Below, piece by piece: positions 28,425 through 37,588 of a stretch of DNA of 64,000 bases. Location of the stretch: contig NZ_CP170554.1 in assembly GCF_042701255.1 (NCBI RefSeq), forward strand, positions 5,332,001 through 5,396,000. The letters are read 5' to 3'. Position 1 is the first letter of the stretch; each line of letters starts with the position of its first letter. The position numbers were made by a program, and so were the translations under genes. The DNA is from Tahibacter sp042701255. Its GTDB lineage: Bacteria; Pseudomonadota; Gammaproteobacteria; Xanthomonadales; Rhodanobacteraceae. A model generated the notes under the pieces. That model saw nothing but the letters and a program-made list of their open reading frames with translations. It had not been told where the DNA came from and searched no databases.

Positions 28425-28952
28425 ATGCAGCTCGTGCTCGAAGCCATAGAAGCCGACATCACGACCCTGCCGCTGGACGCCATCGTCAACGCGGCCAACG
28501 AAAGTCTGGGCGGCGGCGGCGGCGTCGACGGCGCGATCCACCGTGCGGCCGGTCCGGGCCTGGTGGACGAGTGCCGGGCTCTGCCGATGATCCGGCCGTA
28601 TGTGCGCTGCCCCACCGGCGAGGCCGTGCTGACCGGCGGCCACCGCCTGCCGGCGCGGCACATCATCCACACGGTCGGCCCGGTCTGGTACGGCGGCGAC
28701 AAGGGTGAACCCGCGCTGCTCGCCGCCTGCTACCGCAACAGTTTCGAGCTGGCCCGGCGCCATGACCTGGCCAGCATCGCGTTTCCGGCGATCAGCTGCG
28801 GCGTGTTCGGCTATCCGCTGGAACAGGCCGTCGCGATCGCGGTCGCCGAGGCGCACGAGGCTGCGCGCGAACCGGGTTCGCTGGAACGCATCGTGTTCTG
28901 CTGCTTCGGCCCGCGCGCGCTGCGCGCCTATCGCGACGCGCTGGCCGGCTGA
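28425..28952 (+). CDS. macrodomain protein, O-acetyl-ADP-ribose deacetylase-like
   Basis: A 175-residue single macrodomain of the MacroD/YmdB type. ATG at 28425 follows an AAGGA site. Signatures are EADITTLPLDAIVNAANESL with catalytic-loop Asn residues, the glycine-rich GGGGGVDGAIHRAAG, TGGHRLPARHIIHTVGPVWY and FPAISCGVFGYP, all in the expected order. Such enzymes remove ADP-ribose from protein or deacetylate O-acetyl-ADP-ribose, and YmdB also inhibits RNase III in E. coli. The gene ends in TGATG and overlaps the start of the kinase gene, so the two products are made together. Opposite orientation to the MarR operon gives a shared regulatory region. Confidence 0.92.
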   Translation: MQLVLEAIEADITTLPLDAIVNAANESLGGGGGVDGAIHRAAGPGLVDECRALPMIRPYVRCPTGEAVLTGGHRLPARHIIHTVGPVWYGGDKGEPALLAACYRNSFELARRHDLASIAFPAISCGVFGYPLEQAVAIAVAEAHEAAREPGSLERIVFCCFGPRALRAYRDALAG

Positions 28953-29806
28953 TGCGCCGACTGCGCAGGCCGCCGCGCGGCGGCGGACGTCCGGATTTTC
29001 CGCCGCACTGGCGCCTGCGCCGGCCGCAGCTGCTGGCCGACACGCGCACGAGCCGGGTCTGGCAGGTCCTGCGTGCCGACGGCAGTCCGGCCGTGGTCAA
29101 GGCGATCAAGCCGGCCGGTCTCGACGAGCTGGGCGGCACGCCGCTGCTGCGCTGGCGCCGCGGCGAGGGCCTGATCCGGCTGCATGCGGTCAGCGGCCGC
29201 CGCCAGCTGCTCGAATACGCCGGCGCGAACAGCCTGGGCCGGTTTCTCGACGAACACGGCGACGACGACGCGACAGCGATCGCCGCCGACGTGCTCGCGC
29301 GCCTCGGCACGCCGTCACGCGCGCCGGTGCCGGCGAGCCTGACGCCGCTGTCGACCTATTTCGCGAGCCTGTTCGCCCAGGCCCGCGGCAGACCGGCCAA
29401 TGATCCGTATCGCGAAGCCGCGCGCATGGCCGAGCGCCTGCTGCGCGCGCAGCGCGCGCCGCGGCCGCTGCACGGCGACCTGCATCACGACAACATCCTG
29501 CACGGCCCGCGCGGCTGGCTCGCGATCGATCCGCGCGGGCTGGTCGGCGACGCGGCGTTCGACGCGGCCAACCTGCTCTACAACCCGCTGCAGCGCGACG
29601 ACCTGTGCCTGGACCCGGAACGCCTGCACCGCCGCGCGGAAGTCTATGCGCGCGCACTGGGCCAGGAGCTGCCGCAGATCCTCGCCTATGCCTACGCCTA
29701 TGGCTGCCTGTCGGCCGCCTGGCACGCGGAAGACGGCAACACCGCCGACGAGACGCGCGAGCTCGCCGTCGCCGCCAGGGTGCTGGAGCTCGTGCGCGCA
29801 CTGTAG
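28952..29806 (+). CDS. aminoglycoside/hydroxyurea phosphotransferase-like (APH(6)) kinase
   Basis: A 284-residue kinase-fold protein of the APH(6)/hydroxyurea phosphotransferase family. VVKAIKPAGLDELGGTPLLR carries the ATP-binding Lys; LLEYAG is the hinge; PRPLHGDLHHDNILHG is the catalytic loop (HGDLH..N); and LAIDPRGLVGDAAFD holds the metal-binding Asp. The first 15 residues are a short basic extension. Named members phosphorylate streptomycin at O-6, but most chromosomal copies have no known substrate, so resistance should not be assumed. ATG overlaps the TGA of the macrodomain gene (TGATG). It ends 31 bases from a convergent gene. Confidence 0.85.
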   Translation: MRRLRRPPRGGGRPDFPPHWRLRRPQLLADTRTSRVWQVLRADGSPAVVKAIKPAGLDELGGTPLLRWRRGEGLIRLHAVSGRRQLLEYAGANSLGRFLDEHGDDDATAIAADVLARLGTPSRAPVPASLTPLSTYFASLFAQARGRPANDPYREAARMAERLLRAQRAPRPLHGDLHHDNILHGPRGWLAIDPRGLVGDAAFDAANLLYNPLQRDDLCLDPERLHRRAEVYARALGQELPQILAYAYAYGCLSAAWHAEDGNTADETRELAVAARVLELVRAL

Positions 29807-29837
29807 GCCGCGCCGGGCGGCACGAATTCCCGCTACG

Positions 29838-31013
29838 TCAGGGATTGGACGGCAACGGCTGCAGGTCGCCGAGACGAACCTCCAGCGCATCGCCGTTGCG
29901 AATGAAATCGATGCTCTGGCGATAGCGCTGCGTCGTCGCCGAGGCGAGATCGGCGGAATACAGCGTGAGCGCGAAATTCTTCAGCACGTCCTGCGTCTGC
30001 TCCGGCGACAAGGCGCTGGCGACGGCGCGCGGAGTCTGCGGCTTGGCGACGCCGTGCTCCGCCACCAGCGCGAATTCGAGCTCGAGCCGGCCGGTGAGCG
30101 TGTCCAGGTGCTTGACGAAGGTGTAGTCCGGATTCGACACGACACCGCTGGGCCAGCGCGTGCCGCAGCGTTGCCAGTGCCAGCACGGCAGCCGCGTCGC
30201 GACGGCGAGATACCGCACCGTAGCGAAATCCGCGCCACTGAAATCGCTCTGGGTCAGCACCGTCGACGTGCCCTGCCAGCCGTCGCCGTCGGGCGCGAAG
30301 CGATAGAGGCTGTTGCCTTTGTGGAAACTCAGCACCAGCGCGGCACCGTCTGCCGTCCAGCTGCCACGCTCGTAGGAAGCATTGGCCAGCGCCTGCTGCT
30401 GGATCTCGACGACACCGTCCGGAAACAGCCGTGCGATCCTCCACAGGCCCGGCGGCGACGAAACGAAGAACGTGCGCACACCCTTCGTCGCGGACGCTTC
30501 GAGGTGCGCCGCCACGTCGCTCTGCTGCGCCTCGCTCAACGGCACCTCGGCATAGTCGGGACCGAAACGGCGCGCCGTCACTTCGGCACGCTTGCGGCGC
30601 AACGCGACGTCGACCTGCCCGGTCACGTCGACGCTGTGCGCCGACACGTCGAAGAACGGCGCCTCGCAGGCGCTGGCGTAGCGCTTGCCGCCACGTTCGA
30701 CAGCGGTCAGGCAGTAGCGGCCGCTCTGCAGGGTCAGCGCGCCGGGTTGACCGACGAGCATCGGGAAGCGCTGCGCCGCTCCGCCGCCGGCCGGACTGAA
30801 TTCGACCGTGTAGTCGGAACCGGCGGGCCAGTCCTCGTCGACGTGGATGTCCGTGAGCAGCAGGCCCGGCCCTTCCAGCGGCGGCGGAGCGCGCCGGCCG
30901 AGCAGCGGTCCGTAACTGCGGGCCAGCTGCAGATCGTCGGCAGCGGCGGCAGTACCGGCAACGGCGCAGAACAGCAGCGCGACGAATCGTGAGCAGCATG
31001 ATGGTTGGGTCAT
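29838..31013 (-). CDS. secreted protein of unknown function
   Basis: A 391-residue exported protein; the ATG at 31013 opens a signal peptide (FVALLFCAVAGTAAAADD). The mature part starts with a jelly-roll-like beta region (GPGLLLTDIHVDEDWPAGSD, YTVEFSPAGG, SGRYCLTAVERGGKRYASAC), which may hold a disulfide. A beta-propeller-like half follows with FFVSSPPGLWRIARLFPDG, ALVLSFHKGNSLYRF and ATRLPCWHWQRCGTRWP, the latter with two more cysteines. The tail has TQDVLKNFALTLYSADLASA. I do not recognise the family. It is monocistronic and convergent with the kinase gene. Confidence 0.75.
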   Translation of the reverse strand: MTQPSCCSRFVALLFCAVAGTAAAADDLQLARSYGPLLGRRAPPPLEGPGLLLTDIHVDEDWPAGSDYTVEFSPAGGGAAQRFPMLVGQPGALTLQSGRYCLTAVERGGKRYASACEAPFFDVSAHSVDVTGQVDVALRRKRAEVTARRFGPDYAEVPLSEAQQSDVAAHLEASATKGVRTFFVSSPPGLWRIARLFPDGVVEIQQQALANASYERGSWTADGAALVLSFHKGNSLYRFAPDGDGWQGTSTVLTQSDFSGADFATVRYLAVATRLPCWHWQRCGTRWPSGVVSNPDYTFVKHLDTLTGRLELEFALVAEHGVAKPQTPRAVASALSPEQTQDVLKNFALTLYSADLASATTQRYRQSIDFIRNGDALEVRLGDLQPLPSNP

Positions 31014-31144
31014 CGCCGCAGCGTGCCGATACGGCACACGGTGCGTCAAGCCAGGGAATCGCACGAGATGCGGCCCTGCCCCGAGCGAAGCCGTACATCG
31101 TCGGGCACGGCGAATCGCCATCCGCACGCCGCTTGCCCGCAACG

Positions 31145-31173
31145 AAAAACGCCGGCACGAGGCCGGCGTTTTT
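31145..31173 (-). terminator. intrinsic terminator of the aldolase gene
   Basis: AAAAACGCCGGC-ACGAG-GCCGGCGTTTTT, 22 bases beyond the aldolase stop. The tails permit use on both strands. Confidence 0.88.
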
Positions 31174-31195
31174 CAGATCACGAAGGCGAAGCGGC

Positions 31196-32206
31196 TCAGG
31201 CCGACTTCTTCCACTGACCCAGCGCGGCGAGGCCGTTTTCGCGCGCACGCTGTGCAACGATCTTCTGCGCGTCGGCGAAGTTCGCCGTCATGTCGTTGGA
31301 CCAGAGCTTCAGCGCAGCCGACTGCATCGCGCGGCCGTAGGAGAAGCTCAGCGGCCAGGGGTGCGGGCCCATCTGGTTCATCGCGTTGAGGTGCGCGGTC
31401 GCGGCCTCGTCGGACTGGCCGCCCGACAGGAACACGATGCCCGGCAGCGAGGCCGGCACGCTGGCCTTGAGGCAGCGCACGGTCGCTTCGGCGACTTCGT
31501 CGATGCTGGCCTGTTCCGGGCAGTCCTTGCCGGAGACGACCATGCTGGCCTTGAGGATCGTGCCCTCGAGCAGGACGTTCTGCTCATACAGCGAGGCGAA
31601 CAGCGAACGCAGGGTCACTTCGGTCACGTCGTAGCAGACGTCGAGGTCGTGGGCGCCGTCCATGAGCACTTCGGGCTCGACCATCGGCACGATGCCGGCT
31701 TCCTGGCACAGCGCCGCATAGCGTGCGAGCGCGTGGCAGTTGGCTTCGATGCAGGTCGAGCTCGGCATGTCGTCACCGATCGTGATGACCGCGCGCCACT
31801 TGGCGAACTTGGCGCCGAGGCTCGCGTATTCCTTGAGGCGGTCGCGCAGGCCGTCGAGACCTTCGGTCACGAGCTCGCCCGGGAAGCCGGCCAGCGGATG
31901 CGGGCCCTTGTCGACCTTGATGCCCGGCAGGATGCCGTGGTCGAGCATGATCTTGGTGAACGGCACGCCGGCCTTGCTCGACTGGCGCAGGGTCTCGTCG
32001 TACAGGATGGCGCCGGAGATGTGATCGGACAGGTTGGGCGCGGTCAGCAGCATTTCGCGGTAGGCGCGACGATTGTCTTCCGTGCAGTCGATGCCGACAC
32101 CGTCGAAGCGCTTCTTGATCGTGGTGTTGGATTCGTCGATCGCGATGATGCCCTTGCCCGGGGCGACCATCGCCTGGGCAATGCTTTCCAGCTGTTCGAT
32201 GCTCAT
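31196..32206 (-). CDS. class I fructose-bisphosphate aldolase
   Basis: A 336-residue Schiff-base aldolase of the eukaryote-like class I family. The typical start IAQAMVAPGKGIIAIDESN is followed by TIKKRFDGVGID, the ILYDETLRQSSKAGVPF segment, AKWRAVITIG, PMVEPEVLMDG (catalytic Glu) and LEGTILKASMVVSG with the Schiff-base Lys. It then has FLSGGQSDEAATAHLNAMN and SYGRAMQSAALKLW. It interconverts fructose 1,6-bisphosphate with dihydroxyacetone phosphate and glyceraldehyde 3-phosphate in the cytoplasm. GGAG precedes the ATG. It is monocistronic with its own terminator. Related genes are often named fda; the symbol is left open. Confidence 0.96.
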   Translation of the reverse strand: MSIEQLESIAQAMVAPGKGIIAIDESNTTIKKRFDGVGIDCTEDNRRAYREMLLTAPNLSDHISGAILYDETLRQSSKAGVPFTKIMLDHGILPGIKVDKGPHPLAGFPGELVTEGLDGLRDRLKEYASLGAKFAKWRAVITIGDDMPSSTCIEANCHALARYAALCQEAGIVPMVEPEVLMDGAHDLDVCYDVTEVTLRSLFASLYEQNVLLEGTILKASMVVSGKDCPEQASIDEVAEATVRCLKASVPASLPGIVFLSGGQSDEAATAHLNAMNQMGPHPWPLSFSYGRAMQSAALKLWSNDMTANFADAQKIVAQRARENGLAALGQWKKSA

Positions 32207-32577
32207 GGATGACTCCGTGGGAATTGGATCCGGTACGCGACCGGAAGCCGCGTGGCGACCGGCAGGCGGTCGCGGGCCGCGGATTATAGGCCAGAAGCCG
32301 TCAAAGGTACCGGCCGCGGCGGCCGGGTCCGGCCGGCGCCGGTCCGGCGGCGCAGCGCCGCGGCGGCGGCCTGAACCGGAACCGCGGACGAACCCCGGTC
32401 ACGGCCCCACCGAACTGGCGCGAGCGCATCAGCAGAAACCCGCTGCCGGGTTCGGCGCGGCGCAGGACGACGCGGCAGCCGGCTCACGGCGAGTCGGCTG
32501 TTCGCGGCGGACGGATCGTCCGGGCAACGGTCGCGACGAGCCATGCTCCGCCTGGCGACAGCGCCGGCGGCGTTTCA
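32207..32577. other. gene-free stretch upstream of aldolase
   Basis: The first part carries the aldolase promoter. From 32300 to 32370 the sequence is GCCGG/CCGGC-rich and could form several overlapping hairpins, for example around CCGGCCGGCGCCGG; these may end the delta-60 gene's transcript. No coding potential with a ribosome site is seen. Confidence 0.45.
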
Positions 32578-33948
32578 TTACGCCGCGCGGCGGCGCACGA
32601 CGAACAGGCCCACGAGCGCCAGCATCGCGAGCAGCAGCGCCGTCGCGGCCGGGCCCAGCGCCGGCACCGGCCGGCTCAGCGGATCGCTGCCGCGCAGGTC
32701 GCGATAGCGCCAGACGCGCAGGCCGTTGTCGTCGGGGCGCGCGAGCACCACGCGATCGCCGCCGTCGGCCGCGGCCGCATAGACCGCGCTGGACTGATCC
32801 GGCGGGCGCCAAGTACCGTTCGCGCTCGCGGCGAACCCGCGATCGAGCACGCCGCGGCGATCGGTCACGTGCAGAAACAGGCCGTACGGTCCGCCGTCCA
32901 GCGCGCTGAATCCGCTGAAGATGCCGCTGAACAGCAATTTTTCGCCATAGCGCTGCGGCCGGAAATCGCTGGTGTAGTGCAGGTCGGTACAGGCACCGAA
33001 ATAACTCAGCACGCGGCCTTCGGCGTCGAAAAGGCGCATCGGACACGACGAGCCTCGCGAGCCGAGCACGGAGCCATCGCCGAGCGGCGTCACGCTGTCC
33101 ATCGGCGAGCCTTCGGTCAGGATCAGCTCCTGCTCGCCGCCGTTGCCGAACGCCGTGTCGAGGCTGCCGTCGCTGCGGTAGCGGCGCCAGAAATTGCGCG
33201 GCGGGCTGCCGTACGCCGACCGATGCAGGACCTGCAAGCCGCCGCCCGGGAGGCTCAGGACGTCGCTGCTGATGCTGCCGGGTTGCGTGACGACCAGTTC
33301 GCCGCCGCTGGCGAATGCCGTGTCGGGGCTGCCGTCGGCGCGCAGGCGCCGCGCGCGGAAACGTTCGTTGTTGTTCGTGAAGACCAGGAGCAGACCGCCG
33401 TCGGCCTGCGGCGGCAACAGCTTCAGCCGGAGCGACTGCGTGCCGCTGGACAGCATGACGGGCTGCCCCGCATTGAACGTCGCGTCGGGACTGCCGTCGT
33501 CGTTGAGTCGCAGCAGCAGCTGCTCAAGGATGTCCACCGGCGTTCCGCCGGGTGCCGGCGGCGCTCCCGGGCGGATCATCCAGACAATGACGAGCAGCCG
33601 GCCGTCGGCCTGCTGCTGCAGATCGGTCACGTAGCTGTACTGGACCGGCTGCGACGTCAACGCCAGCGCCGCAATCCCGTTCACGCCGAAAGCGGCATCG
33701 CGGCTGCCGTCGGCCAGCAGGCGCACGATGCGCATCTGCAGCGGCGGCGTCTGCACGGTGGGTTCGGGTACGACGGCCACGACGACGCGATGGTCGGGTT
33801 GCACGAGCACGGTCGGACGACGGAAATACGGCACGTCGCTGATCGCGACGTCGACGAAGCCGGCATTGCCGAACGTCGTGTCGGCATACAGCTCGGCCTT
33901 GGCGCTGCCGGCGGCCAGCAGCAATGCGGCAACGACGGTTCTGAACAT
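32578..33948 (-). CDS. secreted delta-60 repeat protein with IPTL-CTERM-like tail
   Basis: A 456-residue exported protein with signal peptide MFRTVVAALLLAAGSAKA. It is built of delta-60 repeats, each near the pattern RL..DGS.D..F...G: ADTTFGNAGFVDV, LLADGSRDAAFGVNG, LNDDGSPDATFNAG, LRADGSPDTAFASGG and YRSDGSLDTAFGNGG. This gives a beta-propeller-like fold. The C-terminus is PVPALGPAATALLLAML..., then VRRRAA: a (I/V)P(T/A)L-like box, one membrane helix and basic residues, as in IPTL-CTERM surface-sorting tails. It is therefore probably processed and moved to the surface by an exosortase-like or rhombosortase enzyme, though none is in the window. The frame open upstream of 33948 lacks a start. 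Confidence 0.8.
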   Translation of the reverse strand: MFRTVVAALLLAAGSAKAELYADTTFGNAGFVDVAISDVPYFRRPTVLVQPDHRVVVAVVPEPTVQTPPLQMRIVRLLADGSRDAAFGVNGIAALALTSQPVQYSYVTDLQQQADGRLLVIVWMIRPGAPPAPGGTPVDILEQLLLRLNDDGSPDATFNAGQPVMLSSGTQSLRLKLLPPQADGGLLLVFTNNNERFRARRLRADGSPDTAFASGGELVVTQPGSISSDVLSLPGGGLQVLHRSAYGSPPRNFWRRYRSDGSLDTAFGNGGEQELILTEGSPMDSVTPLGDGSVLGSRGSSCPMRLFDAEGRVLSYFGACTDLHYTSDFRPQRYGEKLLFSGIFSGFSALDGGPYGLFLHVTDRRGVLDRGFAASANGTWRPPDQSSAVYAAAADGGDRVVLARPDDNGLRVWRYRDLRGSDPLSRPVPALGPAATALLLAMLALVGLFVVRRRAA

Positions 33949-34174
33949 GGATGAGGCTTCCCCGGAGCAATGGACGGCTGCGCGAATCCGCGCTGCAGCG
34001 ATCCGGCTTCCTGAAGGACGTGGCCGAATGCCTTCACCCCCCAATGCGCACCGTGGGCTGCGAACTCGCGCGGCAGGCCCCGGCTTGCGGTCGCGAGGCG
34101 ACGCCGCGACGACGCGCGGCACCGGCGATCGCCGCGTCACGGCGCAATGCCGGCCTCCGCGGCAAGCGCAACCG

Positions 34175-34840
34175 TCACGGCGTCTCGACGCGAAACTCCT
34201 TGAGAAACCGGTCCGCTTCGGCCGTCGCGCGCTGCACGTCGCGCTGCAGGCTCGCGGCGTCGGACTGCATCCGCGGCAGCTCGTCGCGGATCGCGCCGAT
34301 GGCCGCGGCGTTGAGATTGTGCTTGAGATACAGCACCTGGTCGCCGAGCACCTTGAGCGCCGGCTGGAAACTGGCTTCGGCGCGGCGCATGGCCTGATCC
34401 AGGGTGCGATAGCGGTTGCGCGTGCGTTCGAGCTGCGCCCTGGACTTGGCACGCAGGCCGGCGTCGCTGTACTGCGCGAGTTCGCTCTGCCATTCGGCGA
34501 ACAGCGCGTCGGCGACCGATTCGACCGCGCCGATGCGCTCGCCGAAGGCCTGTGCGCGCGCCGTCGCATCGTCGTGGCTGGCCTTGAGCCGCAGATAGAC
34601 CGCTTCGAGCTCGCCGGCATCCACGCTGACGACTTCGCGGAACCGCGTCAGCGCATCGACGTAGGCTTGCTCGGCTTCACTCTGCGCGCCGCGCGCCGCG
34701 TCGACGCGGTCGAGCAGCAGATCGCGCTTGGCGATGCCGATCTTCTCCAGCGCGCCGAAATAGGCGCTCTGGCAACCGGCCAGCAGCGTCGTCAGCAGCG
34801 CGACGAACAGGCAGGCGACGAGACGATGCAGCGGCTTCAT
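34175..34840 (-). CDS. DUF2959-family lipoprotein
   Basis: A 221-residue lipoprotein. The ATG at 34840 was preferred to a GTG three codons upstream because GGAG sits eight bases before it. The lipobox LLAGC gives a lipidated Cys (near residue 23), followed by QSAYFGALEKIGIAKRDLLL, the conserved start of DUF2959. The rest is long alpha-helical coiled-coil (QSEAEQAYVDALTRFREVV; RTRNRYRTLDQAMRRAEASF; LYLKHNLNAAAIGAIRDELP). Relatives are outer- or inner-membrane lipoproteins of unknown function, often about 215 residues, so the length is complete. It is monocistronic, between the delta-60 gene and the disrupted S9 peptidase. Confidence 0.85.
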   Translation of the reverse strand: MKPLHRLVACLFVALLTTLLAGCQSAYFGALEKIGIAKRDLLLDRVDAARGAQSEAEQAYVDALTRFREVVSVDAGELEAVYLRLKASHDDATARAQAFGERIGAVESVADALFAEWQSELAQYSDAGLRAKSRAQLERTRNRYRTLDQAMRRAEASFQPALKVLGDQVLYLKHNLNAAAIGAIRDELPRMQSDAASLQRDVQRATAEADRFLKEFRVETP

Positions 34841-34972
34841 GCGGCCCACTCCGTGCGATCCACGAGAAGCCCATTGTGCCCGAGCCGGCGGCGCGATCGG
34901 CCGACGCCGGCGTAGGGCCGCGGCGCGGCGGTTACGACGAAGCCGCCGCGCGCGAAGCTGGCCGCACGACGT

Positions 34973-37500
34973 TCAGGGCGCCGCGGCGGCGGCCGCGGCG
35001 AAACAGCGCTTGAGGAAGATGTCGCTGGCCGCGCGCACGGCCAGCTCGTCCTTGGGCCGCGCCAGCGAGTGATCGCCGCCGGGTACCGGCAGCCAGTCCG
35101 GCGCATGGCCGGCGCCGGCGAGCAGGCTGCGCAGACGCCAGGCGTGCTCGTAGGTCACGCGCAGGTCCTCGGTGCCGTGGATCAGCAGCAGCGGTCGCTG
35201 CAGACGGCGGTACTGATAGACCGGCGAGTTCTCCTTGAGCATGTCCATCTGCGTATCGGGATCGCCCATGATCTTCTTCATGCGCGCCGTCACGCTGTCG
35301 CTGATCGTGAAGTCGGCGGAACTGAACATCAGCGGCAGGTCGGTCACCGCGGCGACGGCGACGCCGCAGCGATAGCGCTCCGGCTTGTTGATCAGCCCCA
35401 TCAGGGTCGAATAGCCGCCGTAGCTGTGCCCGACCAGCGCGATGCGCTGCGGGTCCAGCGCATAGTTCTGCAGCGCATGGCTGACCGCGAGGTCGACGTC
35501 CGCTTCGATCTCGCGCCCCCAGCGGCCTTCGCCGGCTTCGCTGAAAGCGCGGCCGGCGCCGCCGGAGCCGCGGTAGTTGACGCGCAGCACGGCCCAGCCG
35601 CTGCCGGCCAGCATCTGCACCGTCGGATCGAAATAACGCGTGTCGTAGACGCCGATCGGTCCGCCGTGCGGCATGACGATCAGCGGCGCCTTGCCGCTGA
35701 CGCCGGCCGGCATCGTCAGGAAGGCCTGCACGTTGAGGCCGTCGGCGGACTTGACCGTGAACGTCTCGGCGGCGACCGGCTTGGCGTGCTTGAACGCGTC
35801 GTAGGTGTCGACGAGCTTCTCGACCTTCTTCGTCTCGCGGTCGTACAGGTAGTACGCGCTGCGCTGGGTTTCCGACGTGACCAGCAGCACGTTGCGGCGG
35901 CCGTCGCGGCTGTCGTCGACGCGATAGACGTCGGCGTTCGGGGAACCGGTCCGCGATCGCGGCCAGCGCCGGATCTTTGGCCTCGTCGAAATAGTGTTCG
36001 CGCAATACGCCGCCGCTGTAGTAGCGCACGCCGATCGCGGCCTGGTCGCGCGAACGCTGGATCACGTTGATCAGGTCCGCGCCGGGCATCGCGAACACCG
36101 TCTCGCCGAGCCGGCCGGTGTCGAGCATGAAGCTTGACCAGCTCGGTCTGCGCGCGTTCGTGGTTGGTCAGCACCAGCAGGTGGCTCGCGTCGGCGCTGA
36201 GCACCACGGGCCGCAGCTCGACGTTTTCCGGCAGCGCGGCCTTCACGACCCAGTTGCCGCCGTCGCGCACGGCCAGCGCGCGCTTCTCGCCGTCCTGCAG
36301 CACGATGGCCGCGCGCAGCTCGCCGCTGCGGTCGGCGAATACGGCCGCGGCGCGTTCGAGGCCGCGGTCCTCGCGCAGCTCGGGCCGGAAACTCTTGACG
36401 TCCACTTTCGCAGCGCCTTCGTCGAGCGTGAACAGATGCGTCTCGCCCTTGGAGTCGGCGTACCAGATCAGACCGCGGCGCGAATCGTCGGCCAGCGGAT
36501 CGTTGACGCCGATGGCGCCCGGCACGTCCAGCTGCGTCATCTTCTTCGCGTCGAGCGGACCCGCGCCGAAGCGCAGCAGGCGCAGACCGCTGGCGCTGAC
36601 GCCCGAGGATTTCACGACGCGCGCGTTCGCCGGCAGTGCGGCGAGCACGTCGGCCAGGGTGGAGGCGTATTTGACGTAGAGCGCGCGGTCGCCGCCCCAG
36701 AGCATCTGATCGATGCGGCCGTCGGTGACCAGCGCATCCAGCGACTGGCCGCTGTCGACGTCGACGACGACGACCGCATTGCCCTTGGCGCGACGCTCCT
36801 GGAACGCGATCAGACTGCCGTCCGGGCTGAGCCAGACGTCGTCGACGCGCGGCGCGGCGAACAGATCGCGGAACAGATCGCTGAAGCGCTGATCGATTTC
36901 CACGCTGCGCCATTTGGCCGCATCGGCCACGGCTGAAGCCTGCAGCGCGGCGTTGCCGGCGGCCGGCAGCTGCTCGGCGGCGAACGTCGGGAACGGGTCC
37001 GGCGCGCCGACCTCGCTGCGCCACTTGAAACGCTCGCGCAGACCGGGGTGGTCCTGGTCCAGCAGCATCATCGTCTGCAGCGCGCGGTTCGTGCGCTGGA
37101 ACGCCGCGTAACCGAAACCGCCGCGTATGCGCAGGTCGCCCGGATAGTTGATGACGCCGGGCTCTATCGTGAACTCGAAGCGCGCGTCGCGCGTGATGTT
37201 GTACCAGCGGTCGGCGGACCAGTTGCCGCGCAGATTGGCGCGCGTCCAGCGATAGGTGCCGGCGCGCAGACGCAGCACGCGCACGTTCATGCCGGGCGCG
37301 AGCCCGCGGGCGAGATCGTCGCGCAGACGCGGTCCGTCGATGACGACCGAGCTCGCGCCGATGCCATTGTCGATCGCGATGACGGCCCAGCCTTCGTCGG
37401 CGCCCAGCGGTTTGTCCGTATCGGCCGCCTGCGCGACCGCAGTCCCCAACAACAGCGCAAGCAGCAAGGCGGCGCGACGGCCGCCGAACCGGATGGTCAT
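34973..37500 (-). pseudogene. S9 prolyl oligopeptidase with two frameshifts
   Basis: This is a secreted S9-family peptidase of about 841 residues read in three frames. The first frame (37500-36127) has a signal peptide (LLLALLLGTAVAQA) and an N-terminal propeller, ending ERAQTELVKL. The second (36126-35944) continues MLDTGRLGETVFAMPGADLI to AIADRFP. The third (35943-34973) continues NADVYRVDDSRDGRRN into the hydrolase domain with VMPHGGPIGVYD, the catalytic Ser in ALVGHSYGGYS and LLLIHGTEDLRV. Deleting one base near 36126 (an extra T in CTT) and one in the GGGG run at 35940-35943 joins the three into one continuous enzyme. Either the assembly has two errors or the gene is inactive. Family identity is certain. 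Confidence 0.9.
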
Positions 37501-37588
37501 TGCGAAATCTCCCCTGATGATGACCGGCGCCCGGCCGTTCCGACCGTCCGCTGTCTCGTCGGAATACGAGAAACGGCGGCCGGCGTGC

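Noticed and set aside
28952..29806. Aminoglycoside resistance gene
   Set aside because: The fold fits APH(6), but no substrate evidence exists, and most chromosomal copies are of unknown function.
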